Assembly: GCA_020831805.1 (NCBI GenBank)
Contig: JAFIFX010000009.1
Span: forward strand, 62,001-126,000
Source of the DNA: Planctomycetota bacterium
GTDB taxonomy: Bacteria; Planctomycetota; Phycisphaerae; Phycisphaerales; UBA1924
Length of the DNA: 64,000 bases
Direction: 5' to 3'
Positions 8,682 through 17,761 of the stretch are shown here, in pieces. Positions within the stretch are counted from its first letter, which is position 1, and the number at the start of each line of letters is the position of its first letter. A model generated the notes under the pieces. It saw only the letters and a program-made list of their open reading frames with translations, ran no database searches and was not told the DNA's origin. The position numbers and the translations under genes were made by a program.

Positions 8682-9717
8682 CGCGTTCGGCGGCGCGTCG
8701 GCTCGCCCAGACCAGCACCACCACGCCCGCGAGCAGCATCAGGCCGGAATAGGCCTGCCCGCGGGTCACGCCGCCGAACTGGGCCACGCCCGCGTCGGGG
8801 AGGCGGACGAAATCAGTCGCGATGCGCCCGAGGGCATACACGATCAGGAACCATGCCCCGACCACGCCGGGCTTTCGCTTCTTCGCGGCCACCAGCCACA
8901 CGACCAGGCCCACCGCGACGCCCTCGATCAGGGCCTGGTAGAGCTGGGTGGGGTGGCGGGTGCTGATCAGCGGCTCGATGGCGGCATGGGCGGCGGCGTC
9001 GCCGCGTTGCAGGGCGGTGAGCAGGCGATCGAAACCGCGCTCCCAATCCTCGCCGGGCAGGGCGCTCTCGCGTCCAAGGCGTTCGATGGCCGCCCAGTGT
9101 TCGGGGGTCTGCACGAGCCTTTGGTATGGCTCGGTCAGGACTTCCTGGGGATAGCGGACGGCCCACCACGGCGCGGTCTGGCCCGGTGCGGCGACGATCT
9201 TGCCCAGCAGCTCGCCGTTGATGAAGTTGGCCAGCCGCCCGAACATGAGACCGACCGGGGCGATGAGGGCGCAGATGTCCATGGCGTGCGTGGGCGGGCA
9301 GGCGCCGATGCGCGTGCCGTCGGGCGCCTTGAAGCCGCGGCTGATCCACCAGGCCGTGACGATGACGCCGGCGATGCCGCCGTGGGATGCCATGCCGCCG
9401 CGGTTGATCGCGAGCACGCCCCACCAGGGGAAGCCGTCGATCAAGCCGAGCAGGCTCGGGTCATAGAGGAGGACATAGCCCAGCCGCCCCCCCACCATCA
9501 CGCCGACCACGAGGGTGAGGATGGCGTCGAGGGCGCGTTCCTTGGGGATCAGGGTCGCGCCGCGCACCGCGAGCAGGCGCAGCAGGAAGTACGCCGCGAC
9601 GAACCCGGCAAGATAGCTCAGCCCGTACCAGCGCAGGGCGAAGGTGCCGAAGAGATTCAGGGCGACCGGATCGAGGCTGTGGGTCCAGCCTCCCAAGGCG
9701 AGGGTGGGCGGGGTCAC
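8653..9717 (-). CDS. lgt: Prolipoprotein diacylglyceryl transferase
   Basis: Lgt moves diacylglycerol from phosphatidylglycerol to the lipobox Cys of prolipoproteins in the inner membrane. Signature blocks are present: GRLGYVLLYDP, GGMASHGGIAGV, GRLANFINGELLG and RHPTQLYQALIEG. The protein has 354 residues against about 290 in E. coli. The extra length lies in a hydrophilic stretch of about 60 residues between NGELLG and RHPTQLY, rich in charged residues, which would sit in the periplasmic loop. The ATG (9717) overlaps the stop of tatD? No: tatD lies downstream in transcription order reversed; the lgt ATG and the tatD TGA share 9714-9717, so tatD is the upstream gene and the two are coupled. 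Lipoproteins elsewhere in the window (bamB-like, TolC-like, 46361) would be its substrates. Confidence 0.95.
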   Translation of the reverse strand: MTPPTLALGGWTHSLDPVALNLFGTFALRWYGLSYLAGFVAAYFLLRLLAVRGATLIPKERALDAILTLVVGVMVGGRLGYVLLYDPSLLGLIDGFPWWGVLAINRGGMASHGGIAGVIVTAWWISRGFKAPDGTRIGACPPTHAMDICALIAPVGLMFGRLANFINGELLGKIVAAPGQTAPWWAVRYPQEVLTEPYQRLVQTPEHWAAIERLGRESALPGEDWERGFDRLLTALQRGDAAAHAAIEPLISTRHPTQLYQALIEGVAVGLVVWLVAAKKRKPGVVGAWFLIVYALGRIATDFVRLPDAGVAQFGGVTRGQAYSGLMLLAGVVVLVWASRRAAERVTGGWLRRA

Positions 9718-10535
9718 GCGACCACCGCCTCGAGCGCGCCGGGCTCGGGCTGGGGGATTTCGATGCCGAAGAATCGCGCCGTATTCTCGTCGATGATGCG
9801 GTGGAAGTCGGGGAAGGGTGTGCCGCGGAGATCGGCGAGGAACTCGGCGGTCAGGCGGGCGTAGGCGGGCATGCAGGGGCGTTTGCCCCGAAGCGGCTCG
9901 GGCGAGAGGAACGGGGCGTCGGTCTCGACCATGATGCGGTCGTCGGGGACGAGCCGGGCCGATTCGGCCACCTCGTGGGCGTTGCGGTAGGTCACCACAC
10001 CCGTGAAGGAGATGGACGCGCCGAAGTCGAGCACCATCCGAGCGTGCTCGGGGATCTCGGTGAAGCAGTGGAACACGAACCGCTCGGGCCGGATGGTCGA
10101 GCGCCGGAGGATCGGCAGGAGGTCCTCGACCGCCTTGCGGCAGTGGATGACGACCGGCTTGTCGACACCGTCGGCGATGCAGGACTCGATGAAGGCCAGC
10201 TCCTCGGCCAGGACGCGGTCCTGGGTGTGGCGGGGCGGTCTTGAGTGGTGGTTGTCCAGGCCGAGTTCGCCGAAGCCGACGCAGCGTGGGTGCTCGGCCA
10301 CACGCCGGATCGCCTTCCAGTCATGCGGGTTGCGGTCGGCATACAGGGGGTGGACGCCGGCGGTGCACCAGACGCGGGGATGGTGCTCGGCCACCATCAG
10401 GGCGGCGTCACTGTCGCGCGAGTCGGTCGCGATGGTGATCGCACCGGTCACGCCCACGCGGGCGGCGTCGTCCATCACCTCGTCGATGCGCCCGGCGTAA
10501 TCGGGGAAGGTCAGGTGGCAGTGCGTGTCGATCAC
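9714..10535 (-). CDS. tatD: TatD family metal-dependent hydrolase
   Basis: A 273-residue protein starting VIDTHCHLTFP. All metal-site motifs of TatD DNases are present: D-x-H-x-H at the N terminus, GFGELGLD, VVIHCRKA, FHCFTE and VETDAPFLSPE. TatD enzymes are 3'-5' exonucleases or D-aminoacyl-tRNA deacylase-like hydrolases. I chose the GTG at 10535 because the family starts M-I-D-T-H-C-H and because TATATT lies 6 nt before it. An in-frame ATG at 10562 would add nine residues and overlap the divergent nnrD start. Its stop overlaps the lgt start by 4 nt, so lgt is translated from the same message. Confidence 0.9.
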   Translation of the reverse strand: MIDTHCHLTFPDYAGRIDEVMDDAARVGVTGAITIATDSRDSDAALMVAEHHPRVWCTAGVHPLYADRNPHDWKAIRRVAEHPRCVGFGELGLDNHHSRPPRHTQDRVLAEELAFIESCIADGVDKPVVIHCRKAVEDLLPILRRSTIRPERFVFHCFTEIPEHARMVLDFGASISFTGVVTYRNAHEVAESARLVPDDRIMVETDAPFLSPEPLRGKRPCMPAYARLTAEFLADLRGTPFPDFHRIIDENTARFFGIEIPQPEPGALEAVVA

Positions 10536-10541
10536 GCGGGG

Positions 10542-10551
10542 AATATAGGAT
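10542..10551. promoter_or_regulatory. Interlocked divergent -10 boxes of tatD and nnrD
   Basis: On the minus strand TATATT (10542-10547) is 6 nt before the tatD GTG. On the plus strand TAGGAT (10546-10551) is 9 nt before the nnrD ATG. The two boxes overlap, so only one polymerase could occupy the 25-nt gap at a time. Confidence 0.45.
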
Positions 10552-10560
10552 CCGGGCGCC

Positions 10561-11475
10561 ATGCACGAGACCATCGAGACCATCCCGCCCCTGCCCGTGA
10601 GGCCCCGCGACGGGCACAAGGGCACCTTCGGACGCGTGGGCGTGGTCGGCGGGTGCGCGTCGGACGACCCGCGGATGGTCGGCGCGCCCGCCCTGGCGGC
10701 CCTGGGCGCGGCCCGGTCGGGCTGCGGGCTGGTCAAGATCGGCGCACCAGGGTCGATCCTCGACGCGGCGCTGACGCTGGCGCCGTTCGCGACCGGGCTG
10801 GCCCTGCCGATGGGGCTCGACGGCCTCGACCCGGCCGGGGCGGCCGAGCGGTTCGACGAGCTGGCCGCCGGCGTGGATGCGCTGTGCGTGGGCGTGGGCC
10901 TCGGGCAATCCCGCGGGGCGCGGGCGGTGGTTCTGCGGTCGGTGCTGCAGGAGGATGCGCCGGTGGTGCTCGACGCGGACGGGCTGAACCTGCTGGCGTC
11001 GGAGCCCGAGTTCTGGCGGGAGCTGCGCGCGAGCCTGGTGCTCACGCCGCACCCCGGCGAGGCCCGACGGCTGATGGAGGCCCTGTCCCTGCGGGGCGAT
11101 CCGGCGGGCGACGAGGCGGGGCGGGTCGGGGTTTGCGTCGCGCTGGCGCGTCGGCTGGGCTGCCTTGTTGTGCTCAAGGGGTCGGGGACGGCCGTGTCCG
11201 ACGGCCTGCGTGCGTGGGTGTGCCGGGCGGGGCACCCCTGCCTGGGAACGGGGGGCACGGGCGATGTGCTGGCGGGCGTCCTGGCCGGGCTGATCGCCCA
11301 ATCGCACGCGGATCCGGCGCGGGACCTGTTCTCGATCGTGCAGGCGGGGGTCCAGGCCCACGCGGAGGCGGGGGAAGCCTGGGCCGCCGCGAGCGGCGCG
11401 ACCGGGGGCATGACGCCGACGGATCTGGCGGGGCTGATCCCGGCGCGGGTCGAGGCGCTGCGAGCGAAGAACTAG
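10561..11475 (+). CDS. nnrD: ADP- or ATP-dependent NAD(P)H-hydrate dehydratase
   Basis: The enzyme dehydrates damaged S-NAD(P)HX back to NAD(P)H. HKGTFGRVGVVGG, LTPHPGEARRLMEA, VLKGSGT and GTGGTGDVLAGVLAGLIAQ are the family blocks; the last holds the catalytic Asp and the nucleotide-binding glycines. The protein has 304 residues and contains only the dehydratase (C-terminal YjeF) domain, without the epimerase domain found in fused versions. It diverges from tatD with only 25 nt between start codons. Its stop overlaps the stop of the convergent VTT gene by 4 nt. Confidence 0.92.
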   Translation: MHETIETIPPLPVRPRDGHKGTFGRVGVVGGCASDDPRMVGAPALAALGAARSGCGLVKIGAPGSILDAALTLAPFATGLALPMGLDGLDPAGAAERFDELAAGVDALCVGVGLGQSRGARAVVLRSVLQEDAPVVLDADGLNLLASEPEFWRELRASLVLTPHPGEARRLMEALSLRGDPAGDEAGRVGVCVALARRLGCLVVLKGSGTAVSDGLRAWVCRAGHPCLGTGGTGDVLAGVLAGLIAQSHADPARDLFSIVQAGVQAHAEAGEAWAAASGATGGMTPTDLAGLIPARVEALRAKN

Positions 11476-12197
11476 CCCTCGCCCCCGGGTGACTCCTCGG
11501 GGGTTTCGAGGCCCAGCGTTTCCTTGAGCTTCTTCTTGTGCCGGAAACGGAACCAGGCGATCACGCAACCGATGAGCACGAGCACCCCGACGGCGACCCC
11601 GGCGGTGCCGAAATCACGGTCGAAGATCGACTCCCCGAGGACGATGAAGGAAACCGCGTACAAGCCCGTGAAGGTGAACGACACCCAGAAGTAAATCCAA
11701 AATGGCACGCTCGCGAGCCCCAGCACATAGCTCTTCAGGAAGGTCGGTGGACCGGGAGCGACGCGCAGGAGTATGGCGAACCGCAGCGCGCCGGACTTGG
11801 ATTCTGAGAAATCCGGGATCTTGTACTTGGTGCGGCTCATCCGCCGCTCGATCCAGGGCCGCAGGCCGCTGTGGCTGATCCAGTAGCACAGCACCTGGTT
11901 GGCCGCGATGGCCGCCGCGCAGCCGATCAGGCCGGTCCACAATCCGAACATGGCCCCCGCCAGCACGAAGAACGGTGTGGTCGGGAAGCCCACCGCGGGC
12001 AGCACCGCCAGGCCGATAAAGAAGGGGATCGGCCCGGCGTCGGCCTTCCAGCCGGCGATCAGCTCGCGGTCGGTCGTCAGCCAGAAGGCCCCGGCGAGCG
12101 CGAGCACCGCGAAAACGGCCAAGAGGCCCCTGTAGGGCGTCGGGCGGTTGTGGCGTGTGGCCTCATCGATCGATTGTTCAGGCGCGGCCGACTCCAT
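11472..12197 (-). CDS. VTT-domain (TVP38/TMEM64, DedA-like) membrane protein
   Basis: A 241-residue protein with several membrane helices. The VTT core is visible: PAVGFPTTPFFVLAGAMFG, then G-rich ANQVLCYWIS, and LLRVAPGPPTFLKSYVLGLA. Members of the family act as lipid scramblases or in membrane homeostasis. The C terminus is basic then acidic (RFRHKKKLKETLG). An upstream TTG at 12203 is possible, but TACGCT lies exactly 5 nt before the ATG at 12197, which supports this start and a leaderless message. Confidence 0.85.
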   Translation of the reverse strand: MESAAPEQSIDEATRHNRPTPYRGLLAVFAVLALAGAFWLTTDRELIAGWKADAGPIPFFIGLAVLPAVGFPTTPFFVLAGAMFGLWTGLIGCAAAIAANQVLCYWISHSGLRPWIERRMSRTKYKIPDFSESKSGALRFAILLRVAPGPPTFLKSYVLGLASVPFWIYFWVSFTFTGLYAVSFIVLGESIFDRDFGTAGVAVGVLVLIGCVIAWFRFRHKKKLKETLGLETPEESPGGEG

Positions 12198-12202
12198 GCG
12201 CA

Positions 12203-12208
12203 AGCGTA
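12203..12208 (-). promoter_or_regulatory. -10 box TACGCT of the VTT gene, leaderless spacing
   Basis: On the minus strand TACGCT ends 5 nt before the ATG at 12197. The same hexamer is found 6 nt before the nitroreductase gene. Confidence 0.5.
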
Positions 12209-12233
12209 TGCGCCGCGCGGCCCGGGGCGCCGG

Positions 12234-12848
12234 TCAGGGGTTGTACGACCGCGGCGATGCCGAGGCGACCAGGCGGATCGTCGGCGTTTCGAGCGTGCCG
12301 ATGCCGATGGCCGCGTCACCGGTGGTCTCCGGCTGGATGATCAGGTCGATGGTGACGCGGCGGAGGCGCGGCCCGACATCGTACTCCATATCGAAGTTGA
12401 CCCGGTTCAGGCCGGTGAGAAGCTGGGATTCCTGCTCGCCGTCGTACTGGCCGTTCACAAAGCTCGTGACGACATACCACAGCTCGAATGGCCCGGTCTG
12501 CTCGGTGCCGTCACGCCTTTCGAGGCGGATGACCCGCTCGATGCCCTGCGAAGGATCGCGGAAGGAAACGAACTCGATCCAGGTGCTCTGGATGTTGGGC
12601 GTGATGATGGGATTGGCCGGGTACGGCCCGAACGAATCGCCGGTCCGGATCATGCCGGTCAGACGCTGCATCACGATGCGGGCGACGACATTGGTGGCCG
12701 CGCTCTCGCTGTTGGCCTTGTAGCTCTTGAAGCTCGCGTCCAGCGCGGCCATGGTGGCGGTCAGCAGCGTCGCCGTGATCGTCAGGGCGATGAGCACCTC
12801 GATCAGTGAGAAGCCGCTCCGCCGGGTGTGTCGTGCCTGGTGCGTCAC
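12234..12848 (-). CDS. Prepilin-like protein with N-terminal methylation motif
   Basis: A 204-residue type IV pilin-like or pseudopilin protein. The N terminus RRSGFSLIEVLIALTITAT is a canonical class III signal: a short basic leader, cleavage after Gly, Phe at +1 and Glu at +5, then a hydrophobic helix. The rest (for example IRVVAR-type strands ending in RLVASASPRSYNP) has no recognised domain; the general plan is PilW/GspJ-like. It starts with GTG at 12848 and overlaps the stop of the giant PilX-like gene by 4 nt. It is the last gene of the operon. Confidence 0.85.
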   Translation of the reverse strand: MTHQARHTRRSGFSLIEVLIALTITATLLTATMAALDASFKSYKANSESAATNVVARIVMQRLTGMIRTGDSFGPYPANPIITPNIQSTWIEFVSFRDPSQGIERVIRLERRDGTEQTGPFELWYVVTSFVNGQYDGEQESQLLTGLNRVNFDMEYDVGPRLRRVTIDLIIQPETTGDAAIGIGTLETPTIRLVASASPRSYNP

Positions 12849-15736
12849 TTGTGGCCCTCCTGGTAGGTGCCGGGCACCGGAATGGCCCGGATGGGCAGCA
12901 TCAGACCGCTGGGCAGCATCATCTCGGGGTCGTACCGGAGCAGGATGCGCCCATAACCGTTGAACGGGACGGGCACCGCGCCGGGCGGCGGGGTCTCGTC
13001 GTGCGGGATGTCCGCCATGCCGTCGCCGGTGGTGTCCCACCCGACGATGCGAACGCCGTCGACGATCGGCAGGGACCGCGGATCGAGGGACTCGTAATCG
13101 CCGTCCTCGGGGCCGAAGTAGCCCAGCGTGACATTGAAGCCGGCGGGGTTGCCGATGGGGTTGCCGTTGATGTCGATCAGCGGGAACTCGCCGAAGGTCG
13201 GGTTGAAGGTCATCAGCAGGGTCCCGAAGATCTCGGTGTTGCCGCGGGCGTCGAGCACGCCGGCGACGATCGCGCCCTGGAGCTGGACATCCTGCTCCGG
13301 CGGGCTGTTGAAGCTGCCGATGTCCACCGAATAGTTCGGCAGCATCATCGAGCTGCGCCGGATCGCGTCCATGTCGCCCGAGTTTGGGTTGAGGAACGGG
13401 TTGCCGGGCTCGTCCGGGTGGACGGTCGTGAACCGCGTCGCGCCGGTGAACTGGACCTTGTTACGGACCTGGGTGTACCGCTGCGGCGTGTCCGCCACGA
13501 TCGATCCGACGAACAGGCACCCGTGGAAGCGAAGGTTGTTCGAGTACTTCTTGGTGTCCGTCACGCGGTCCGGCCCGATGATCAGCGGCATGGGGAGCTG
13601 GTCGTAGCTGGGACCATACGAGCCGACCTCGTTCATTGGCACATCGCCCCTGTCCAGCGGCGAGATGCTCGGGACGGTCATCATCACATGCGCCTGGGGC
13701 GGCCTGGCGGTGGCCGGCAGCATGTCCGGGGCGTCGGTCGGGTCGTGCGAGGGCTGGCTGCCGAAGGCGTACCGGGGGTAACGCGGTGTCGGGCGGCCGG
13801 CGGCGTCGATTGTGTTCGAGCCCAGCTCGGTCCACATCGGGTGGGTGTTGTTGGTGTGAGTCCGCACATAGGTCGAGCCCACGAAGGTGCAGTCGATGAA
13901 CAGCGCGTTCAGGCCCATCGGGATCTGCACATTGCGGAAAACGAAGTTGCGGAACACCGGGCGCCAGTAGAGGTCGGAGTACGCCGGCGAGTTGAACGGC
14001 ATCCGCTCGAAGTAGGCCCAGGCATGGTTGTCCGGCAGGCCGTCGAAGTTCGTGTCCTCCCAGACGGGGGTGAAGTGCGGCGAATCGGTGCCGCCCGGGT
14101 TCATGCCGAGCTCCCAGGTGGCCAGCTGGCCGACGGTCGCGCCGAGCTGGTTGGCGACCTGCTGCCAGAACGGGTCCCCGCTGGCGGCGTCCATCAGCGC
14201 GTTCTCGGTGTCCGCGAAGCTCTCGGCCGTGATGTTCGGGATCAGCGAGTCGTCCGCGTTGAAGATCATCGGCGGGTTGTCCGGGCCGGGCCGGATGGTC
14301 CCCTGGAGGCGCTCGTGGAGCGGGCCGCGCGCGGCCTCCCACTCGGAGCGGCCGACGCGGAATCGCAGCCCGCCCCGGACCTTGGCGTACTGGTCGAGCC
14401 GGTCAATGAACCCGTCGCGCCAGCCCAGCTCGCGGTCCCGGTAGATATCCAGCACCGGGTCGTAATCCTTCGGGATGGTCTGGGCCTCGTCCGCCCATCC
14501 GAACACCCCGTTGCGGTTGCGGTCGGGCATGGCGTTATCGATCAGGAACGCCAGCTCGTCGTCGATGGGGTCGCCGGCCGAATCCACGAACTCGGGCGTC
14601 CGGCCGTCCGCGGGCGTGCCGAGGGTCAGCAGCGGCGACAGCGTGACGCGCCGGTCGCCGTCGCGGTCGAAGTGGTTGATAAAGATGTCAAACTCGTCGA
14701 GAAAGCCGTCCCCGGTGGCGTCCACGAACGCGCCGTCCGGCTCGCCGTCGCCGCTGTAGTCCGCGTCCACCGGGATGCCCTGGCCCTCGATCGGGTGACC
14801 GATGCGGAGCCGGTTGTCGCCGTCGACATCGTACTGGCCCAGCTGGGTCCAGAAGGCCTCGAGCTTCTGATCGAGCACCGGGTCCAGACCGTAGAAGTCC
14901 GAACGCATGACGATCGGATCACCGTTCTCGAACTCGATCTGGTCGAAACGGGCGCCGATATCACCCTCCACGATCACATTCTTGCCGAGCATGATGCGGG
15001 AGTGGGCGATGATGGCCTGATCGACGCGTTTGACGAGCTTGTAGTCGCGGGTGATGGTCCTGCGGATGGGCTGCTGATTCCGCTGGAAGTCGAAGACGAT
15101 CCCCTCGACGATGACCCGGATGTAACGCCCGCCGTGGAGGGGCGCGTAGCGGATCTGGAACGCCGGGGGCGGGTTGCCGTTCGGATCGTCCCAGCCCTTG
15201 AGCATCAGGGCGGGGGTGTAGACCCAGTGACTGGTCTGGTACACGCTTTCGTCCGTGCCCGCGGGGGCCGAGGCGATGACCGGCTGGGACATGTACTCGC
15301 CGCCCGTCAGGATATTGGCGTCGGCGGCGTGGATGCTGAGCAGGGCCTCGGCGATGCCCGATGGCAGCGAAGACTCGGGGTGGCCGGAGGGCGGGGGCGT
15401 CACCTCGTGCAGGCCGATCATGGCCGAGTCGCCGCGCCAGAGCGCCCACGACATGCCCTCGTCGATGTCCGACTCGGCGACGATGAACCGCGAGGACGCC
15501 TCGGCGAGCCGGTGCTCGGCCAGCGCCAGGCCGGTCTCCGCGGCGCTCATCGCACGCATGACATGCAGGTGCATGCTCGCCGTGCGGATGTTGCCGGTCG
15601 AGCTGACGGCCATGGCGGCCACGAGCGAGCCGAACAGGATCAGGAACATCATGGCCAGCACGGAGGCCACACCGCGCCGGGTCAGGCCGACGGGCTTGCG
15701 CTTGAGCTTTCTGGCCGGTCGAATGTTCCGCTTCAT
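12845..15736 (-). CDS. Giant PilX-like membrane-anchored surface protein
   Basis: A 963-residue protein. The N terminus has a basic stretch and one helix (RRGVASVLAMMFLILFGSL) followed by AMSAAETGLALAEHRLAEA, the pattern of the PilX N-terminal domain, although known PilX proteins have about 200 residues. The middle holds several Asp/Asn-rich loops of EF-hand type (DVDGDNRLRIG, DATGDGFLDEFDIF, DRDGDRRVTLS, DRNRNGVFGW), which probably bind calcium. The later part has strand-rich repeats such as FIDCTFVGSTYV and FHGCLFVGSIVAD. It lies between two prepilin genes and overlaps the next start by 4 nt. It could be a minor pilin, tip adhesin or secretion-system component. Confidence 0.8.
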   Translation of the reverse strand: MKRNIRPARKLKRKPVGLTRRGVASVLAMMFLILFGSLVAAMAVSSTGNIRTASMHLHVMRAMSAAETGLALAEHRLAEASSRFIVAESDIDEGMSWALWRGDSAMIGLHEVTPPPSGHPESSLPSGIAEALLSIHAADANILTGGEYMSQPVIASAPAGTDESVYQTSHWVYTPALMLKGWDDPNGNPPPAFQIRYAPLHGGRYIRVIVEGIVFDFQRNQQPIRRTITRDYKLVKRVDQAIIAHSRIMLGKNVIVEGDIGARFDQIEFENGDPIVMRSDFYGLDPVLDQKLEAFWTQLGQYDVDGDNRLRIGHPIEGQGIPVDADYSGDGEPDGAFVDATGDGFLDEFDIFINHFDRDGDRRVTLSPLLTLGTPADGRTPEFVDSAGDPIDDELAFLIDNAMPDRNRNGVFGWADEAQTIPKDYDPVLDIYRDRELGWRDGFIDRLDQYAKVRGGLRFRVGRSEWEAARGPLHERLQGTIRPGPDNPPMIFNADDSLIPNITAESFADTENALMDAASGDPFWQQVANQLGATVGQLATWELGMNPGGTDSPHFTPVWEDTNFDGLPDNHAWAYFERMPFNSPAYSDLYWRPVFRNFVFRNVQIPMGLNALFIDCTFVGSTYVRTHTNNTHPMWTELGSNTIDAAGRPTPRYPRYAFGSQPSHDPTDAPDMLPATARPPQAHVMMTVPSISPLDRGDVPMNEVGSYGPSYDQLPMPLIIGPDRVTDTKKYSNNLRFHGCLFVGSIVADTPQRYTQVRNKVQFTGATRFTTVHPDEPGNPFLNPNSGDMDAIRRSSMMLPNYSVDIGSFNSPPEQDVQLQGAIVAGVLDARGNTEIFGTLLMTFNPTFGEFPLIDINGNPIGNPAGFNVTLGYFGPEDGDYESLDPRSLPIVDGVRIVGWDTTGDGMADIPHDETPPPGAVPVPFNGYGRILLRYDPEMMLPSGLMLPIRAIPVPGTYQEGHK

Positions 15737-15759
15737 GGCTCAGCCTCCGGTCGCCCCGG

Positions 15760-16500
15760 TCAGGGCACGATCCAGGTCACCTCCGTGACCAGGTTTGGTT
15801 CGATGTCGTTGAAGCCCTGGTAGTGCACCTGCACGGTGACGCGCAGTGGGTACTTATCGACCGCGCGCCCGGGGAAGTTGCCGCTGGCGGGTTCGCGGTA
15901 GTCGTTGGGCAGTTCCTGCGAGAAGTTGAACGGGTGGACCTTGCGGACGATGACCGTCTGGGACCAGCCGGTCATGTTCTGCTCGGTTTCCTGGCCGTCG
16001 ATGGTCAGGGCCGGGATCACCTCCCGGAAGGCGTTGATCGGGCCGGGCAGATCGCCGTTGCTCAGGTCGGGCGTCCCGATCCAGGAGAATGTGATCCCGT
16101 CGAAGTCGTCGATGTCGTTGAAGTCGTGGACGGTCGTTTCGCCAGTGTTCGGGCCCCAGCCCTGCAGGCTCACCCCGCCGTCGCCGTTGTCCTGGATGAA
16201 CAGGCCCACCACCGGGTCGTGCTTGGGCAGGCTCCGGGTCAGCTCGCGGATCTCGTTGGCCAGGAAGGTGGCGGTGGCCGCGTGCGAAGACCACTGATTC
16301 GAGACGATGAACGAACTCTGGGCGTCGACCATCGCGAGCACGCCGACCCCGATGATGACCGTGGCCAGTGACGCCTCGATCAGGGTGAACCCACCCGGGG
16401 CTGTGTGCCCGCGCCGGACGGTTTGATTGCTGCTGCTACCCACGGCTTCCTCCTCCGGCCCGCTCCGCGTCCGGTGGCGGGCCCGCAATGCATCATCCAT
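15760..16500 (-). CDS. Prepilin-like protein (PilV/GspI type)
   Basis: A 246-residue protein with PGGFTLIEASLATVIIGVG, a class III signal for prepilin peptidase with Glu at +5. The leader is long (about 38 residues) if the ATG at 16500 is used; a GTG 20 codons later would shorten it. The ATG is favoured because it overlaps the TAA of the upstream gspF gene as TAATG, a sign of translational coupling. The downstream region MVDAQSSFIVSNQW resembles PilV/GspI proteins. It would be cleaved and assembled into a pilus or pseudopilus with the other prepilins of this operon. Confidence 0.85.
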   Translation of the reverse strand: MDDALRARHRTRSGPEEEAVGSSSNQTVRRGHTAPGGFTLIEASLATVIIGVGVLAMVDAQSSFIVSNQWSSHAATATFLANEIRELTRSLPKHDPVVGLFIQDNGDGGVSLQGWGPNTGETTVHDFNDIDDFDGITFSWIGTPDLSNGDLPGPINAFREVIPALTIDGQETEQNMTGWSQTVIVRKVHPFNFSQELPNDYREPASGNFPGRAVDKYPLRVTVQVHYQGFNDIEPNLVTEVTWIVP

Positions 16501-17726
16501 TACGAAACGATCTGGCTCATCTTGAAGATGGGCAGGATGATGGCCATGGCGATGAATCCGACGATTGAACCCATCACAATGATCATGATGGGCTCGATCA
16601 TTCCGGTAACCGTCTTGATCTGGTCCTTGAGCTGACGGGCGTAGTAGCTCGAGATCTGGTCGAGCACCTCGCCGAGCTTACCGGACTCCTCGCCCGCACC
16701 GATCATCTGCACCACCGCCCGGGGCAGCAGTCCGTTGTTCTGCAGCGGCGCGGCGATCTTCTTACCCTGCTTCACCGAGGCGTGGACCTTGCGCCACAAC
16801 CCCTCGAAGAGCTTGTTCCCGGAGATGTCCCCGGTGATGGTCAGCACATCGAGCATGGGCACGCCGGCGTTGACCAGCTGGCCCATCGTCTGCAGCGAGC
16901 GGGAGATGTACAGCGAGCGGAACATGCCCCGCAGCACCGGGATGCTCAGCTTGAGCTTGTCGACCCAGAACGAGCCCAGCTCCGTCCGCGTGGCCGCGTA
17001 GAGGCCGCCGCCGACCAACGCCACGCCGCCGATGATGAACGGCCAGTTCGCTGTCATGGTGTTCGACAGGGTCATCAGGAAGTTGGTGGCCCAGGGGAGG
17101 ACATCCTCCTTGCCCTCGAACACGGTGTAGAACTTCGGCAGCACGAAGGTCAGCAGGAACACCGTCACCGCCACCGCCAGCAGGCCGATGATGGCCGGGT
17201 AGATCGACGCCCCGATGACCATCTTGCGGGTCTCAAGCTCCTGGCTGATGTACGCCGCGATCCGTTCGAGCATGTCGGAGAACGAGCCGGACATCTCGGA
17301 CGCCCGCACCATATTGATGTAGAGCGGCCCGAACAGCTTGGGGTGCTTGGCCAGCGCTTCGGAAAACTGCTTGCCGGACTCGACATCCTGCTTGACTTCC
17401 AGGATGACTTTCTTGAAGCCCGCGTGCGTGGTCTGGTCCGCGATGCCGTCCAGGGCCGAGCGGAGGTTGATGCCCGCCCGGATCATGACGGCGAGCTGGG
17501 TCGTAAAGTCGAGGACATGCTTCTGGTTGGGCTTGCTGGAGTTGAGACGCTTGAGAGTCTCGGCCAGCCCGGAGGTGCCGCCGCCCACCTTGATCGCGTC
17601 GATGGACATGACATGCACGCCCTGGTTCCGCAGGATCGCCGCGGCCGCGCCGGCCGTGTCGGCCTGCATCATGCCCGACCGCATCTGACCGTCCTGTGCC
17701 TTCACCTGGAACCGATAGTTCGGCAT
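16500..17726 (-). CDS. Type II secretion/type IV pilus inner-membrane platform protein
   Basis: A 408-residue GspF/PilC family protein. It starts MPNYRFQVKAQDGQMRSGMM and has the two duplicated T2SSF domains: the first with FTTQLAVMIRAGINLRSAL and the second with FRSLYISRSLQTMGQLVNAG. Three long hydrophobic helices are placed as in PilC, one after each domain. The protein forms the membrane platform through which the PilB and PilT ATPases drive pilin assembly and removal. It lies 35 nt downstream of pilT and overlaps the prepilin gene by 1 nt. I leave the symbol open because PilC and GspF cannot be told apart here. Confidence 0.92.
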   Translation of the reverse strand: MPNYRFQVKAQDGQMRSGMMQADTAGAAAAILRNQGVHVMSIDAIKVGGGTSGLAETLKRLNSSKPNQKHVLDFTTQLAVMIRAGINLRSALDGIADQTTHAGFKKVILEVKQDVESGKQFSEALAKHPKLFGPLYINMVRASEMSGSFSDMLERIAAYISQELETRKMVIGASIYPAIIGLLAVAVTVFLLTFVLPKFYTVFEGKEDVLPWATNFLMTLSNTMTANWPFIIGGVALVGGGLYAATRTELGSFWVDKLKLSIPVLRGMFRSLYISRSLQTMGQLVNAGVPMLDVLTITGDISGNKLFEGLWRKVHASVKQGKKIAAPLQNNGLLPRAVVQMIGAGEESGKLGEVLDQISSYYARQLKDQIKTVTGMIEPIMIIVMGSIVGFIAMAIILPIFKMSQIVS

Positions 17727-17761
17727 GCTCGCCTCCGACCTTGTCTAGACCACCGAACCGA

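Noticed and set aside
12806-15823. A 1005-codon open frame on the plus strand opposite the PilX-like gene
   Set aside because: It has no recognisable domains, is rich in Val, Gly, Arg and His as expected for a shadow of GC-rich codons, and lies fully over genes with clear motifs and coupled starts.
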